The notes under the pieces are model-generated. The model saw only the letters and a list, made by a program, of their open reading frames with translations. It ran no database searches and was not told the DNA's origin. Both the position numbers and the translations under genes were made by a program. Positions 21,835 to 33,224 of a DNA stretch of 64,000 bases are shown here, one piece after another. Within the stretch, counting starts at the first letter, position 1; the number at the start of each line of letters is the position of its first letter. Source of the DNA: Okapia johnstoni (Eukaryota > Chordata > Mammalia > Artiodactyla > Giraffidae); the NCBI GenBank assembly GCA_024291935.2, contig CM044315.1:74754385-74818384 (forward strand), written 5' to 3'.

Positions 21835-22380
21835 ATGCATTCTCCAGTCCCATCTCCACTGGAGTCCCTAGATATTAAGGGTTGGTGAAGTCTGACCCTT
21901 CTTGGATTACCCTGTCCTGCTAATCTCACCAAAATGAAGAACTATATAAAATATATAAAGTTCTTAAAGGAGGTAGCACTTAGAAAGAAGTGGGGGAAAC
22001 AGAGACTGAAACACATTCATTTTCAGCAGTGTCTTTTTAAGGAGCAAATGAAGCTTTTTAGACTTGGCCCTTCAAAAAGAGGGTGGCCTTTGTGGGAATT
22101 TCCGTCCTTGGGACCATTTTCCATTCTCAGTTTCCTTGACCTTCCTTCTTTAGCTCTATCTTCTTCCAAATCTCTTAGGCCCGTGATCTCCTTCCTCTCT
22201 TTTGAAATTCTACTTCTCTCTCTGAAGGAGAACAATTCGTCCTATGATGTTTTGTTGATATATGTCTGATTTGTGTCAGTTTTCCCTTAGCTTCTGCTCT
22301 TCTCAATCATTGCCTATCCCTAGCAGAGAGATATCACTACTGATTTCTTCTTCAGTTCACCCAAGAAACAATAACATCTC
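21835..22380. other. Unassigned stretch
   Basis: Pyrimidine-rich in the middle; a 111-codon plus frame at 21934-22269 and its antisense show no known motif. Confidence 0.4.
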
Positions 22381-22385
22381 ACCGA

Positions 22386-22433
22386 GGGTGTGTGTATGTG
22401 TGTGTGTGTGCACGTGTGTGTGTATGTATACAT
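22386..22433. repeat. (TG)n microsatellite, imperfect
   Basis: TG-rich with interruptions TATG, CACG. Confidence 0.85.
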
Positions 22434-22664
22434 GATACTTATATTTGTTGGAGACAATCAAGACTTACCAAGGACATGCAATCACTTCTATATGTTTCTT
22501 TATGGTTTTATCACCCAAGTGTGTATCCCTAAACAGAATAATTGTTGTGAACATTTTAAATTTACTATATACCCACAACTGGAAAGGGAGATGCACGAAG
22601 ATAAGTTGCAACTCAAGTGACAGGTACAATTAAGAGGTATACATGATGCAGAGTGGTAGTATGT

Positions 22665-22845
22665 TGCACTAGTTGAAAGCATAGAATCCAGATAAATTGG
22701 TTGGGTTCATATCCCAATTATGTTGCCAATAAACTCTTTGAACTTGATCATGTTATTCAACTACTCAGTGCTTATTTTTATGCTTTGTAAAATGGCAATT
22801 GTAATGATACCTATCTAAGTACATGGAAGGAAATACATAATACTT
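22665..22845 (+). repeat. MIR
   Basis: GGGTTCATATCCCAATTATG, TTATTCAACTACTCAGTGC, TATGCTTTGTAAAATGGCAA. Confidence 0.6.
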
Positions 22846-22905
22846 TTTTAAGAAATACAACAATTAGCTAAATGTTCAAATCAGGAAGAGTATACCCTAA
22901 GAACC

Positions 22906-23092
22906 TTGCATGCCTGCATGTGTGCTCAGTTGTGTCAAGCTCTTTTCGACCCCGTGGACTGTAGCCCTCCAGGCTCCTCTATTCATGGGATTTTCCAGGC
23001 AAGAATACTGGAGTGGGTTGCCATTTCCTCCTCCAGGGAATCCTCCTGACCCATGGCAGATTCTTTACCACTGAGACACCTGGAAAGTCCCA
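22906..23092 (-). repeat. Bov-tA SINE
   Basis: Reverse copy with the head end CTGAGACACCTGGAAAGTCC. Flanked by AAGAACC at 22899-22905 and 23093-23099. Confidence 0.88.
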
Positions 23093-23390
23093 AAGAACCA
23101 CAAAGGGGGGAAAAGGGCAGGAATGATTAGATTAAATAATGGGGGCATAGACTTCCATCTGGCTCTAAATGTTTCTCCTCCTTCTTTCCTTCATTAAAGA
23201 GAGAACCTTGGGGCAAGATCAGTTTCATGGGCATGTGACCTGTGCAGCCACACATAGTACAGTGCTCCAAGATTAGTTTAATGCTTTCCCCTTGCCATCT
23301 TGAAATTCTTAACAGTTTTTGAAAAAATTATTTTTCAAAATTTTCACTGGGTCCCTCCAATTATGTATCTTTTCCTGCTCTGGGTATATT

Positions 23391-25736
23391 CAGTTCAGTT
23401 CAGTCGCTCAGTTGTGTCTGACTCTTTGCGGCCCCATGAACCACAGCACGCCAGGCCTCCCTGTCCATCACCAACTCCCTGAGTCCACCCAAACCCATGT
23501 CCATCGAGTCGGTGATGCCATCCAACCATCTCATCCTCTGTTGTCCCCTTCTCCTCCTGTCCTCAATCTTTCCCAACATCAGGGTCTTTTCAAATGAGTC
23601 AGCTCTTCGCATTAGGTGGCCAAAGTATTGGAGTTTCAGCTTCAACATCAGTCCTTCCAATGAACACCCAGGAATGATCTCCTTTAGGATGGACTGGTTG
23701 GATCTCCTTGCAGTCCAAGGGACTCTCAAGCGTCTTCTCCAACACCACAGTTCAAAAGCATCAATTCTTTGGTTCTCAGCTTTCTTTATAGTCCAACTCT
23801 CACATCTATATATGACCACTGGAAAAACCATAGCCTTGGCTAGACGGACCTTTGTTGGCAAAGTAATGTCTCTGCTTTTTAATATGCTATCTAGGTTGGT
23901 CATAACTTTCCTTCCAAGGAGTAAACGTCTTTTAATTTCATGGCTGCAGTCACCATCTGCAGTGATTTTGGAGCTCAGAAAAATAAAGTCAGCCACTGTT
24001 TCCATGTTTTCCCCATCTGTTTGTCATGAAGTGATGGGACCGGATGCCATGATTTTAGTTTTCTGAATGTTGAGCTTTAAGTCAACATTTTCACTCTCCT
24101 CTTTCACTTTCATCAAGAGGCTCTTTAGTTCTTCACTTTCTGCCATAAGGGTGGTGTCATCTGCATATCTGAGGTTATTGATCTTTCTCCTGGCAATCTT
24201 GATTCCAGCTTGTGTTTCATCCAGCCCAGCGTTTCTCATGATGTACTTTACATATAAGTTAAATAAGCAGGGTGACAATATACAGCCTTGATGTACTCCT
24301 TTTCCTATTTGGAACCAGTCTGTTGTTCCATGTCCAGTTCTAACTGTTGCTTCCTGACCTGCATACAAGTTTCTCAAGAGGCAGGTCAGGTCATCTGGGA
24401 TTCCCATCTCTTTCAGAATTTCCCACAGTTTATTGTGATCCACACAGTCAAAGGCTTTGGCACAGTCAATAAAGCAGAAATAGATGTTTTTCTGGAACTC
24501 TCTTGCTTTTTTGATGATCCAGCGGATGTTGAAAATTTGATCTCTGGTTCCTCTGCCCTTTCTAAAACCAGCTTGAACATCTGGAAGTTCACTGTTCACA
24601 TATTGCTGAAGCCTGGCTTGGAGAATTTTGAGCATTACTTTACTAGTGTGTGAGATGAATGCAATTGTGTGGTAGTTTGAGCATTCTTTGGCATTGCCTT
24701 TCTTTGGGATTGGAACGAAAACTGACCTTTTCCAGTCCTGTGGCCACTGCTGAGTTTTCCAAATTTGCTGGCATAGTGAGTGCAGCACTTTCACAGCATC
24801 ATCTTTCAGGATTTGAAATAGCTCAACTGGAATTCCATCACCTCCACTAGCTTTGTTCATAGGGATGCTTCCTAAGGTCCACTTGACTTCACATTCCAGG
24901 ATGTCTGGTTCTAGGTGAGTGATCACACCATCGTGATTGTCTGGGTCATGAAGAACTTTTTTGTACAATTCTTCTGTGTATTCTTGCCACCTCTTCTTAA
25001 TATCTTCTACTTCTGTTAGGTCTCTACCATTTCTGTCCTTTATTGAGCCTATCTTTGAATGAAATGTTCCTTTGGTATCTCTAATTTTCTTGAAGAGATC
25101 TCTAGTCTTTCCCATTCTATTGTTTTCCTCTATTTCTTTGCATTGATCACTGAGGAAGGCTTTCTTATCTCTCCTTGCTATGCATTCAAATGGGTATATC
25201 TTTCCTTTTCTCCTTTGCTTTTCGCTTCCCATCTTTTCACAGCTATTTGTAAGGCCTCCTCAGACAGCCATTTTGCTTTTTTACATTCTTTTTTCTTGGG
25301 GATGGTCTTGAGTCCTGTCTCCTGTACAATGTCATGAACCTCCATCCATAGTTCATCAGGTATTCTGTCTATCAGATCTAGTCCTTTTAATCTATTTCTC
25401 ACTTCTACTGTATAGTCATAAGGGATTTGGTTTAGGTCATACCTGAATGGTCTAGTGGTTTTCTCCACTTTCTTCAATTTCAGTCTGAATTTGTCAATAA
25501 GGAGCTCATGATCTGATCCACAAGCAGCACCCGGTCTTGTTTTTGCTGACTGTATAGAGCTTCTCCATCTTTGGCTGCAAAGAATATAATCAGTCTCATG
25601 TCGGTGTTGACAATCTGGTGATGTCCATGTGTAGGGTCTTCTCTTGTGTTGTTGTAAGAGGGTGTTTGCTACGACCAGTGCGTTCTCTTGGCAGAACTCT
25701 ATTAGCCTTTGCCCTGCTTCATTCTGTACTCCTGCC
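23391..25736 (-). pseudogene. BovB LINE with largely intact reverse transcriptase
   Basis: A 2.35-kb 5'-truncated BovB. It spans from the end of the endonuclease domain (only its last part remains, near 25480-25736) through the RT domain to the tail. Frame 24024-25232 (402 codons) holds all RT core motifs in order: PIPKKGNAKECSNY, ELPDVQAGFRKGRGT, the first catalytic Asp in YFCFIDCAKAFDCVDH, QGCILSPCLFNLY, and YADD at 24156-24167, then LKLNIQKTKIM. A TGG-to-TGA change near 24016 separates it from the C-terminal frame 23400-24005 (201 codons). A frameshift near 25200 separates it from the linker frame 25178-25477 (99 codons). Without an endonuclease it cannot move by itself. It is an old copy, not a host gene. 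Confidence 0.9.
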
Positions 25737-25759
25737 CATAATAGAGACTTATTTCTTCA

Positions 25760-26545
25760 GCTAGGAGTGTTTCTATGAGCAAATTCTGCTCAGTGGGATA
25801 TAAGTAGTATTATATGTGCAAGTTACGGAATGTGTTTTTAAAAGACATTTCTCCTTCTTGCTGGCTAAAAATACACCTTTAATGACTGGAAGTCCAGTAG
25901 TCATCTTGGACTGAAATGGAAACCATGCAAGGTAGAACACCAAGATACATATAGTTTGATCCCTGACACCTAGAGAAACATAACAGCCCTGAACTAGCTC
26001 AAGATTTTTTACAGTTAAGAAAGAAGGCATATTTTATCTTGTGTAAGTCACTGGCATTTTGGGTTTTCCTGTAATTTGTACCTTAATCTAATCCTGTGTG
26101 AGAGAGAAAAAAAAAAGATTAAAGAGAGTGAGAGTGAGAGGGGAGAGAGAGAGGGAGGGAGGGAGCTTCACAAAATTAAAAGTTTTGAAAAGATCAGTAA
26201 GATAAATAGATATCTGGTAATGCCAATCAAGAAACGACGGAAATAAATACCATTCATAATAAAAAATATAAATAGACACAAGAGAGATCTTAACAATTAA
26301 AATATGAAAATTTAAAACATAAATAAAATTATGGATTTCTGAAAAATATAAATTTCAAAGTTGGCTCCAGAAAGATACAAAATAATAACCATTAAAACTT
26401 AGAAATGATAACAAAGAATTTCCCCTCCCAAATTCTCTAGGCTCAGATGACCCATTTTATTTTCTAGCATATTTATAAAAATTTAAAAACTAAAATAGTT
26501 AACTGAATACAACAATGCATTTAAAAAACAATCTGCGATCAAATA
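25760..26545. other. Unassigned AT-rich stretch with GA tract
   Basis: No gene. A purine-rich GA/GGGA tract lies at 26094-26165. The rest is AT-rich. Confidence 0.5.
26094..26165. repeat. (GA)n / GGGA purine tract
   Basis: Imperfect GA repeat with an A10 run, ending in three GGGA units. Confidence 0.85.
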
Positions 26546-26547
26546 AT

Positions 26548-27512
26548 TGCAGCACACCAAGTTTCTGTCCTTCACTGTCTCCCAGAGTTTGCTCAAACTC
26601 ATGTCCATTGAGTCAGTGATGCCATCTAACCATCTCATCCTCTGTTGCCCCCTTTTCCTCTTGCCCTCAGCCTTTCCCAGCATCAGGGCCTTTTCCAATG
26701 AGTTGGTTTTTTGCATCAGGTGGCCAAAGTGTTGGTGCTTCAGCTTCAGCATCAGTCCTTCCCATGAATATTCCTTGGGTTGATTTCTTTTGGGATTGAC
26801 TGGTTTGATCTCTTTGCTGTCCAAGGGACTTTCAAGAGTCTTTTCCAGTATCACAGTTCAAAAGTATCAATTCTTTGGCACTCTGCCTTCTTTATGATCC
26901 AACTCTCACATCTGTACATGTCTACTGGACAAACCATCGCTTTGACTATACGAATCTTTGTGTGCCAAGTGATGTCTCTGCTTTTCAAGAAGTACGTCAA
27001 GGCTGTATATTGTCACCCTGCTTATTAACTTATATGCAGAGTACATCATGCGAAATACCGGGCTGGATGACTCGCAAGCTGGAATCAAGATTGCTGGGAG
27101 AGATATCAACAACTTCAAATATGCAGATGATAGCAATTTAATGGCAGAAAATGAAGAGAAACTAAAGAGCCTCTTGATAAAGGTAAAGAGGAGAATGAAA
27201 AAGCTAGCTTAAAACTCAACATTTGTATACCATGGCTGATTCTTGTTGATGTGTGGCAGAAACCAACAAAATTTTGTAAAGCAATTATTCTTCAATTAAA
27301 AAATAAATAAATTAAAACAAAACAAAAACTCAGCATTCAAAAAACTGAAATCGTGGCATCTGGTCCCATCACTTCAAGACAAATCAATGGGGAGAAATTG
27401 GAAAGAGTGACAGATTTTATTTTTTGGGCTCCAAAATCACTGTGGATGGTGACTATGGCTCTGTAGCTAAAAGACTCTTGCTCCTTGGAAGAAAAGCTAT
27501 GACAAACCTAAA
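26548..27512. repeat. BovB with an internal inversion (head segment flipped)
   Basis: 26548-26986 is BovB in minus orientation (C-terminal RT region and part of the 3' end). At 26987 the sequence switches to plus orientation with the more 5' part (GTACGTCAAGGCTGTATATT, then YADD at 27120-27131). The two parts meet in the element within roughly a dozen bases (between 'ACAAACCTA' and 'AAAAGCAGAGACATCAC'), the pattern left by twin-primed 5' inversion. The last 55 or so bases of the BovB tail are missing at 26548, which is unusual. Confidence 0.8.
27224..27324 (+). repeat. L1 3' tail, 101 bp, nested in BovB
   Basis: Starts TGTATACCATGGCTGATTC and ends in an A-rich tail. Target duplication AAAACTCAACATT (27211-27223) and AAAACTCAGCATT (27325-27337). 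A very short L1 insertion. Confidence 0.85.
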
Positions 27513-27515
27513 ATT

Positions 27516-27731
27516 CAAAGTGCTGCTTGCTAAGTCACTTCAGTCAGGTCTGACTCTTTGCAACACTATGGAATGGACCCTGCCAGGCTCCTCTGTCCAT
27601 GGGATTCTCCAGGCAAGAATACTGGAGTGGGTTGCTGTTTCCTTTTCCAGCGGATCTTCCTGATCCAGCATTGAACTCTGGTCTCTGGCATTGGCAGCTA
27701 GGTTCTTTACCACTAGCACCACGTGGGAATG
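27516..27731 (-). repeat. Bov-tA SINE
   Basis: Reverse copy, from TGCTTGCTAAGTCACTTCAG to the head end ACTAGCACCACGTGGGAA. It follows the inverted BovB directly. Confidence 0.88.
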
Positions 27732-27734
27732 TGT

Positions 27735-28545
27735 AATTTAAAACTCTTTGAAAAATTCCTCAAGTTGACAAAGATTTGAGTCAAAGTTACATTTAATGGA
27801 AAAACTTTAGATGCAGCTCTTTTAATGTCAGGAAAAGACAAGAATCCCAGTTTTTAAACACAATACTAGAGACTCTGGTAAAATAATAATAGAGAAAATG
27901 AAATATGTTATAAGAGTAGGAAGGGGACAGACAATTCTGGTTTTGCTGTTGATTTTTCTCATAGTTTAAAAAATATGAAAACAGTCAACAAACGTTAGAT
28001 ATGAAAGTTCATTGAATTTCACAATTCTAATATTAACTTAAGAAATCAATAGCATTTTTATACCTTAACAGCAAGCAAAGCAATTATAAAAAATTATAGA
28101 CCATAAGATACCTTTCACAGTACTAAAAACTATGAAATGTCTAAGAAGTACATTTTAAGTGGTATTGTAGGGAAATACCTCTCCAGTAATGTCATCTGAG
28201 ATGAGACCAGAATGAAGTGAGTCAGGCAGATATCTGGAAAAAACAGTAGTCTGGACAGAGTAAATTATAAGGATAAATGACTGCATCATTGATTTCTCTC
28301 TTCCTTTCAACATCAGATAATTTTCCTTTCTGTTGAGTTCAGTCATGTTCTAACTTTTAAACACTTAATTCAGGTTAAGAAAAAATCCTCGGCTAATTCT
28401 TTTATAGCCTTAGCATAGCACAATTCTTTTTTAAATTTGATCTCAAGAACCAAATAAGAAAACGTTGGAAATATTTTTAAAACTAACATAAGCAAAGTAG
28501 AAACACAAATCACAAGTTTGATTAAAAAGTATTTTAATTTCTCTT
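27735..28545. other. AT-rich stretch, possible old L1 remnant
   Basis: 28040-28165 (AAATCAATAGCATTTTTATA, ACTATGAAATGTCTAAGAA) resembles L1 ORF2. The remainder is unassigned. Confidence 0.35.
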
Positions 28546-28549
28546 CTCT

Positions 28550-28734
28550 CCACCCTACACTCCATCTGGCTGACCCCATCTCATACTTAATACTCAGCTC
28601 AAAAGTCATTTCATCCCAAAATCCTTCCCTGATGCTTGTCAAAAGTATCTCTCTTTGATGCTCCTATATTTTTCTGATCATTCCTGTATCACTGCTTTTA
28701 CAACATTTTTTCAAAATTGTAAACTGGATTTTTG
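28550..28734 (+). repeat. L2 fragment hosting the LTR
   Basis: CTCAGCTCAAAAGTCATTTC, AAAATCCTTCCCTGATGC, L2 ORF2-end pattern, cut at 28735 by the LTR. Confidence 0.6.
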
Positions 28735-29229
28735 TGTCAACCACAAACTGGCACTTGCCATGAGTGCTTGCTATCTACCTCTCAAGGATTAAATCATGTG
28801 CTACTGCAGCTGCTGACCTTCAACAGCCCCTGAAGAAGTTCAGGGTGGAGAGCAGAAACTAGGCACTCTGCTTCTGGAAAACTGGCAGGACAGGTCTTCA
28901 GACAGATATTCTCAGGAGCTGATTTTATGAACCCAATTCTTATATCTCTTCATATCTAGAAAAGCACTAAGATCCCTCATGGTGATGACTGTTTCTCGTG
29001 ACTAGCAGAAGCTTCACAAGACTAGTAGAAACCTTTTGGAAAAATATGCTCTTGATTGTATGTAGCCTCCCCTTCACGAAAATCACATACACAATGTCCT
29101 TTCTCCCAATCTCCTTGGAGCAGTCTCTCAGAGCTATCTGAGGTGCTGTCTTTTGGGCGGCAGTCCTCATTTTGCCCCAAGTACAACTTAAATTGCAGCT
29201 CTCATGTTGTGCATTTTTTTTAGTTGACA
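28735..29229 (+). repeat. Solitary LTR, about 495 bp
   Basis: Bounded by a perfect 7-bp inverted repeat, TGTCAAC (28735-28741) and GTTGACA (29223-29229), the TG...CA ends of an LTR. Homologous to the LTR ending at 19154. No gag, pol or env sequence flanks it. I could not find the short host duplication; the canonical AATAAA in the 3' part is mutated. Confidence 0.7.
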
Positions 29230-29245
29230 GTTATGGTAACCTACC

Positions 29246-29486
29246 GGAGAAGGCAATGGCATCCTACTCCAGTACTCTTGCCTGGAAAATCCCATGGACG
29301 GCGGAGCCTGGTAGGCTGCAGTCCATGGGGTCGCTAAGAGTCGGACACGACTGAGCGACTTCACTTTCATTTTCATGCATTGGAGAAGGAAATGGCAACC
29401 CACTCCAGTGTTCTTGCCTGGAGAATCCCAGGGATGGGGGAGCCTCGTGGGCTGCCGTCTATGGGGTCGCACAGAGTCGGATATGA
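29246..29486 (+). repeat. Bov-A2 dimer SINE
   Basis: Starts GGAGAAGGCAATGGCATCCT, with two monomers. Target duplication GTAACCTACC at 29236-29245 and 29487-29496, only 6 bp beyond the LTR end. Confidence 0.95.
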
Positions 29487-29689
29487 GTAACCTACCTTAG
29501 CATAGTAACCTACGAAGCAACCCAGAGTGGACTTCCTTTCTTCACCTGAACTCTACAAGTAACTGGAGCTTTATTAATCTTTTCTTCTCAATTAGATTGT
29601 AAACATTAAAAGAATGAATTTTTGATAATAATATAATATAATAATATAACATAGGTGAATTTCTTAGCACCATTCAAGTCTTCCTTGGG

Positions 29690-29915
29690 CTTGCTATTTT
29701 CTGACTGTGATTTTGTGTAAGTCACTTGAATTCTCTGAATCCCAGTTTCATCTTCTGTATAGGATGATGACATTAATGTCAGTTTTACAGTGAAAATTAA
29801 ATGAGTTTGTGCACGTGAGAAGTGTGATTATAACTTGAATATCTCTCTCATTCCATACAGAATCTAACTCAGTGCCAGGCACAGAGTAGGTGTCATTTTA
29901 ATAAATGTTTACAGA
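29690..29915 (+). repeat. MIR
   Basis: GTAAGTCACTTGAATTCTCT, CAGTTTCATCTTCTGTATAG, TCAGTGCCAGGCACAGAGTA, then AATAAATGTTTAC. Near complete 3' half. Confidence 0.75.
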
Positions 29916-29919
29916 GGGA

Positions 29920-30290
29920 GGGGGTGAATTCTAAACAGAGAATATTTTTCTGAAGAAAGTCACCTTGGCTTTGTGGTAGGTGGGTGTCTGTCTGTGGAGG
30001 CAGAAGCCATAGGAGATCTTTGAGGACAGCAGATCTCCCAGGGACTCTCTGAATGGTAGCCTGGTAAAACTAACTACTGTGAGGGGGCAAAACTAACTAG
30101 GTGGGGGGCATTTCTATCCTGTGCCCCAGGCTATGCTATTTCACATAGAAAAGGGAAGTCTCTGAGAACTCCAGAAGGAATGCACTACTTTCTGAAGAGG
30201 AGCTGACACGCAGGAGAACTAAACCTGGTCCTGTCAGTGCAGATTTTCCCAGGCATTCCATCTCCTCTGCTCAGTTGGCATTTATCTATC
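29920..30290. other. Unassigned unique sequence
   Basis: Moderate GC, no element seen. Confidence 0.45.
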
Positions 30291-30291
30291 A

Positions 30292-30480
30292 ATGCTGTCC
30301 AATAGAATTTTCGGCAGTGATAGTAATACTCTCTCTATGTATGCTGTCTAACATAATTGCTACTAACCACATGTGGCTATTGAGCACTGGACCTGAGGAC
30401 AGTCTGACCAAATAATTGATTTTTACATTTTATTTAAAATTTAAATCGAACAGTTTAGTTCCATAGAAACATGTTTGTTG
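30292..30480. repeat. hAT-like non-autonomous DNA transposon remnant
   Basis: ATGCTGTCCAATAGAATTTT and ACCACATGTGGCTATTGAGC match a common old mammalian hAT-type repeat with 'CTGTCCAATAG' ends. The opposite end is lost. Confidence 0.55.
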
Positions 30481-30509
30481 ACTTTTCAGATTCTCATTTA
30501 AGACAATAA

Positions 30510-31335
30510 TTTTATTTATTTACATTATTCTTTGGCTGTGTGGGATCTTCTTTGTTTGCTTGGGCTTTTCTCTAGTTGCAGTAAGTAGGGGCTACTCTCT
30601 AGTTGCAGGTGTGGGCACCTCATTGCAATGGCTTTTCTTGTTGCAGAGCACAGACGCTAGAGCATGTGGGCTTCAGTAGTTGTGGCACAGGGGCTCAGTA
30701 GTTGTGGTTCCTGGACTCTAGAGCACAGGCTCAGTAATTGCCGCATGTAGGCTTACATTACTTTGACAACAAAGGTCTGTTTAGTCAAGGCTATGGTTTT
30801 TCCAGTGGTCATGTATGGATGTGAGAGTTGGACTGTGAAGAAAGCTGAGCGCCGAAGAATTCATGCTTTTGAACTGTGGTGTTGGAGAAGACTCTTGCGA
30901 GTCCCTTGGACTGCAAGGAGATCCAACCGTCCATCCTAAAGGAGATCAGTCCTGGTTGTTCATTGGAAGGACTGATGTTGAAGCTGAAACTCAAATACTT
31001 TGGCCACCTCATGTGAAGAGCTGACTCATTGAAAAAGACCCTGATGCTGGGAAGGATTGAGGGCAGGAGGAGAAGGGGACGACAGGGATGAGATGGCTGA
31101 ATGGCATCACCGACTCGATGGACGTGGGTTTGGGTGGACTCAGGGAGTTGGTGATGGACAGGGAGGCCTGGCGTGCTGCAGTTCATGGGGTCGCAAAGAG
31201 TCAGACACAACTGAGCGACTGAACTGAGGCTTACTTGCTCCACAGCATGTGGGATCTTTCCAGGCCAGGGATAGAATTTGTGTTTTCTGAAATGGCAAGT
31301 GGATTCTTTACCACTAAGCCACCAGGGGAGCCTTG
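30510..31335 (-). repeat. CHR-type SINE split by BovB
   Basis: Reverse cetartiodactyl CHR SINE: 30510-30756 (TTTCTCTAGTTGCAGTAAGT, CAGTAGTTGTGGC) and 31227-31335 (TGCTCCACAGCATGTGGGAT, the head ending AAGCCACCAGGGGAGCC). A BovB fragment separates the parts. Confidence 0.85.
30757..31226 (+). repeat. BovB 3' fragment, 470 bp, nested
   Basis: From TTTGACAACAAAGGTCTG to the tail GCGACTGAACTG. Target duplication AGGCTTAC at 30749-30756 and 31227-31234, so it is a younger insertion into the CHR SINE. Confidence 0.93.
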
Positions 31336-31429
31336 GATTGCCTTTTGATGAGAATCTTCTATATGCTTCATACATTTGTGTAGATTATTTACTACAGTCT
31401 TTTGATTTTCCTGGCTCTAATCTACTCTT

Positions 31430-31975
31430 GACACAGTAACCAGCACAGTGACCCTGACCTCCTTAAAAACCTGCCAATGGGTTTCTACCTACTACATGAT
31501 CAATTCTCCCACATATGAGTTCTCCAAGTCTGCCTTCACCTATTGAGGTACCACTCCTGCCTTGGTCTTCACTTCAGATACACTATCCTTTGCTTTGTCC
31601 ATGCAGTTCCTATTGCCTCAGTCATCCTTTCTCTCTGTATCCCTGTTTTATTTGCCCAGCTTACTGGTACTTGCCCTTGAAGGGTCAGATCAGATCAGAC
31701 ACTCTCTCCTTCAGAAAACTTTCCTTGAACCTCCCTTCACTGATACCCTCTCTCCCAGACTGGTTTGTGCCCTCTTCCTCTGGGCTCCCACAGTCTCCCA
31801 TGCTTTCTTCTATCAGAACACTGATCATGCTGGGTTGTAATTACTGATTAAATCTCTTACCCTTCTGGACTGTGAGTTCCTAGAAAACATGGACAGTGTT
31901 ATATTCCCCTCTTCATCTCTAGGACTTGCACAGAGTCTGCCTCAGAAGAAAAAATCAAGGGATGTGTAAGTGAAT
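31430..31975 (+). repeat. L2 3' portion
   Basis: Long diverged L2: CTTGCCCTTGAAGGGTCAGA, CAGAAAACTTTCCTTGAACC, CCCTTCTGGACTGTGAGTTC, ATCTCTAGGACTTGCACAGA. Two overlapping frames of about 100 codons here are L2 remnants. Confidence 0.65.
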
Positions 31976-32024
31976 TGTTCTAAAACATCTTAGATCCTTT
32001 ATTTACTAAATTTATACTTGCCAA

Positions 32025-32212
32025 ATGCATTGTAATCTATCACACCACTTGTGACTTAGCGAATTCTTTGTGACAGGCAGGACTTCTGTCTCAGGTTGTT
32101 GGAAAAGGAAACTGAGGCTCAATGAATGTAAGTAATCTGCCCAAGATTATAAAGTTACAAGGTCAGAGTTTGAGTAGAACCTGGATCTTCAAACTCCCTT
32201 TTTTCCACCTTT
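32025..32212 (-). repeat. MIR
   Basis: GGAAAAGGAAACTGAGGCTC, AAGTAATCTGCCCAAGATTA, AGAACCTGGATCTTCAAAC. Confidence 0.6.
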
Positions 32213-32225
32213 TTATATTTAATGA

Positions 32226-32453
32226 GGGCTTTCCAGGTGGTGCAGTGGTAAAGAATCCGCCTGCCAATGCAGAAGACGTAAGAGTCACAGATTCAATCCC
32301 TGGGTCGGGAAGATCCCCTGGAGTAGGAAATGGCAACCTGATCCAGTATTCTTGCCTGGAAAATTCCATGGAGAGAGGCGCGCCTGGCAGGTTACAGTCT
32401 ATGGGGTCACAAAGAGTCAGACACAACCGAGTGACTGAGCACACACACACACA
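32226..32453 (+). repeat. Bov-tA SINE
   Basis: Head GGGCTTTCCAGGTGGTGCAG, full body, tail ending in (CA)n. Perfect 11-bp target duplication ATATTTAATGA at 32215-32225 and 32454-32464. Confidence 0.95.
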
Positions 32454-32469
32454 ATATTTAATGAAGCAC

Positions 32470-33220
32470 CTTTGTCCCTCAGCCCTCCCACACTGAAATT
32501 CTTACAGCCTCACAGCCTTTACTAGTCAGTCATTAGGATTGGTATGTGAAAGCTTGTGTATTTTCATCTTGATGGTTGTATTAACACGACTTGTGAATTT
32601 CAAATTGCTGGAATGTGAGGGGTATTTTCTCATGGGTATTTTTATGTAATTTTCTACAGAAGATTCTTGTGGTGTCCACACCTTATCTTTGGTTCAGTGA
32701 GGGTGAACGGACAGTTCCATGCTTGTTACCAGGAAACCACCCCAAAGCGTTCTAGTCCTGCTTTTCTGCCATAAGCCCTAGAAGGCAGCTTTGCACTGGA
32801 CCAGTGTAACCAGGAAATGCGAAAGAGTTCAAGGTCCTAACCCTCAACCAATGGGGATGGAAATTGAGGTAAATGACCCTTGTTCTTAGTGGGACAATGT
32901 TGAGGCACATTCTATTAATACCTGGTTCTTCAGAGGGTCTCCAGTGAGATTAAGCCTAGTTTCTACCAAAGCAATTACCTAAATAACACATTTTTCTTGT
33001 TTTTTTCCCTCCTTCCCTCTTTCACTGTCTATACTCACTTCTGTTTCTTAGTCTTACCTCCCCCCAGAATTACTAGCACTCAAGTCCTTGCCTCAGGCTC
33101 TGCTTTTTGGGAACCCAAAAGAAGAAATTACTTAACTATACAAGAACTTCTTTAGAGACAACACTTTACCCTGTGCAGTTTGTACCGGGGCAGTACTGGA
33201 CTTCTTGCAGTTTCAAACAG
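32470..33220. other. Unassigned unique sequence upstream of the CpG island
   Basis: No repeats recognised. Lies about 2.3-3 kb before the island; no element or exon could be called. Confidence 0.45.
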
Positions 33221-33224
33221 TGAT

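Noticed and set aside
24024..25232. 402-codon frame as a host gene
   Set aside because: All motifs are BovB reverse transcriptase, with the BovB tail downstream and a stop and frameshift on either side.
28735..29229. A provirus attached to the LTR
   Set aside because: No primer binding site, gag, pol or env sequence on either side; the LTR at 19154 is 9.6 kb away, too diverged and not its pair.
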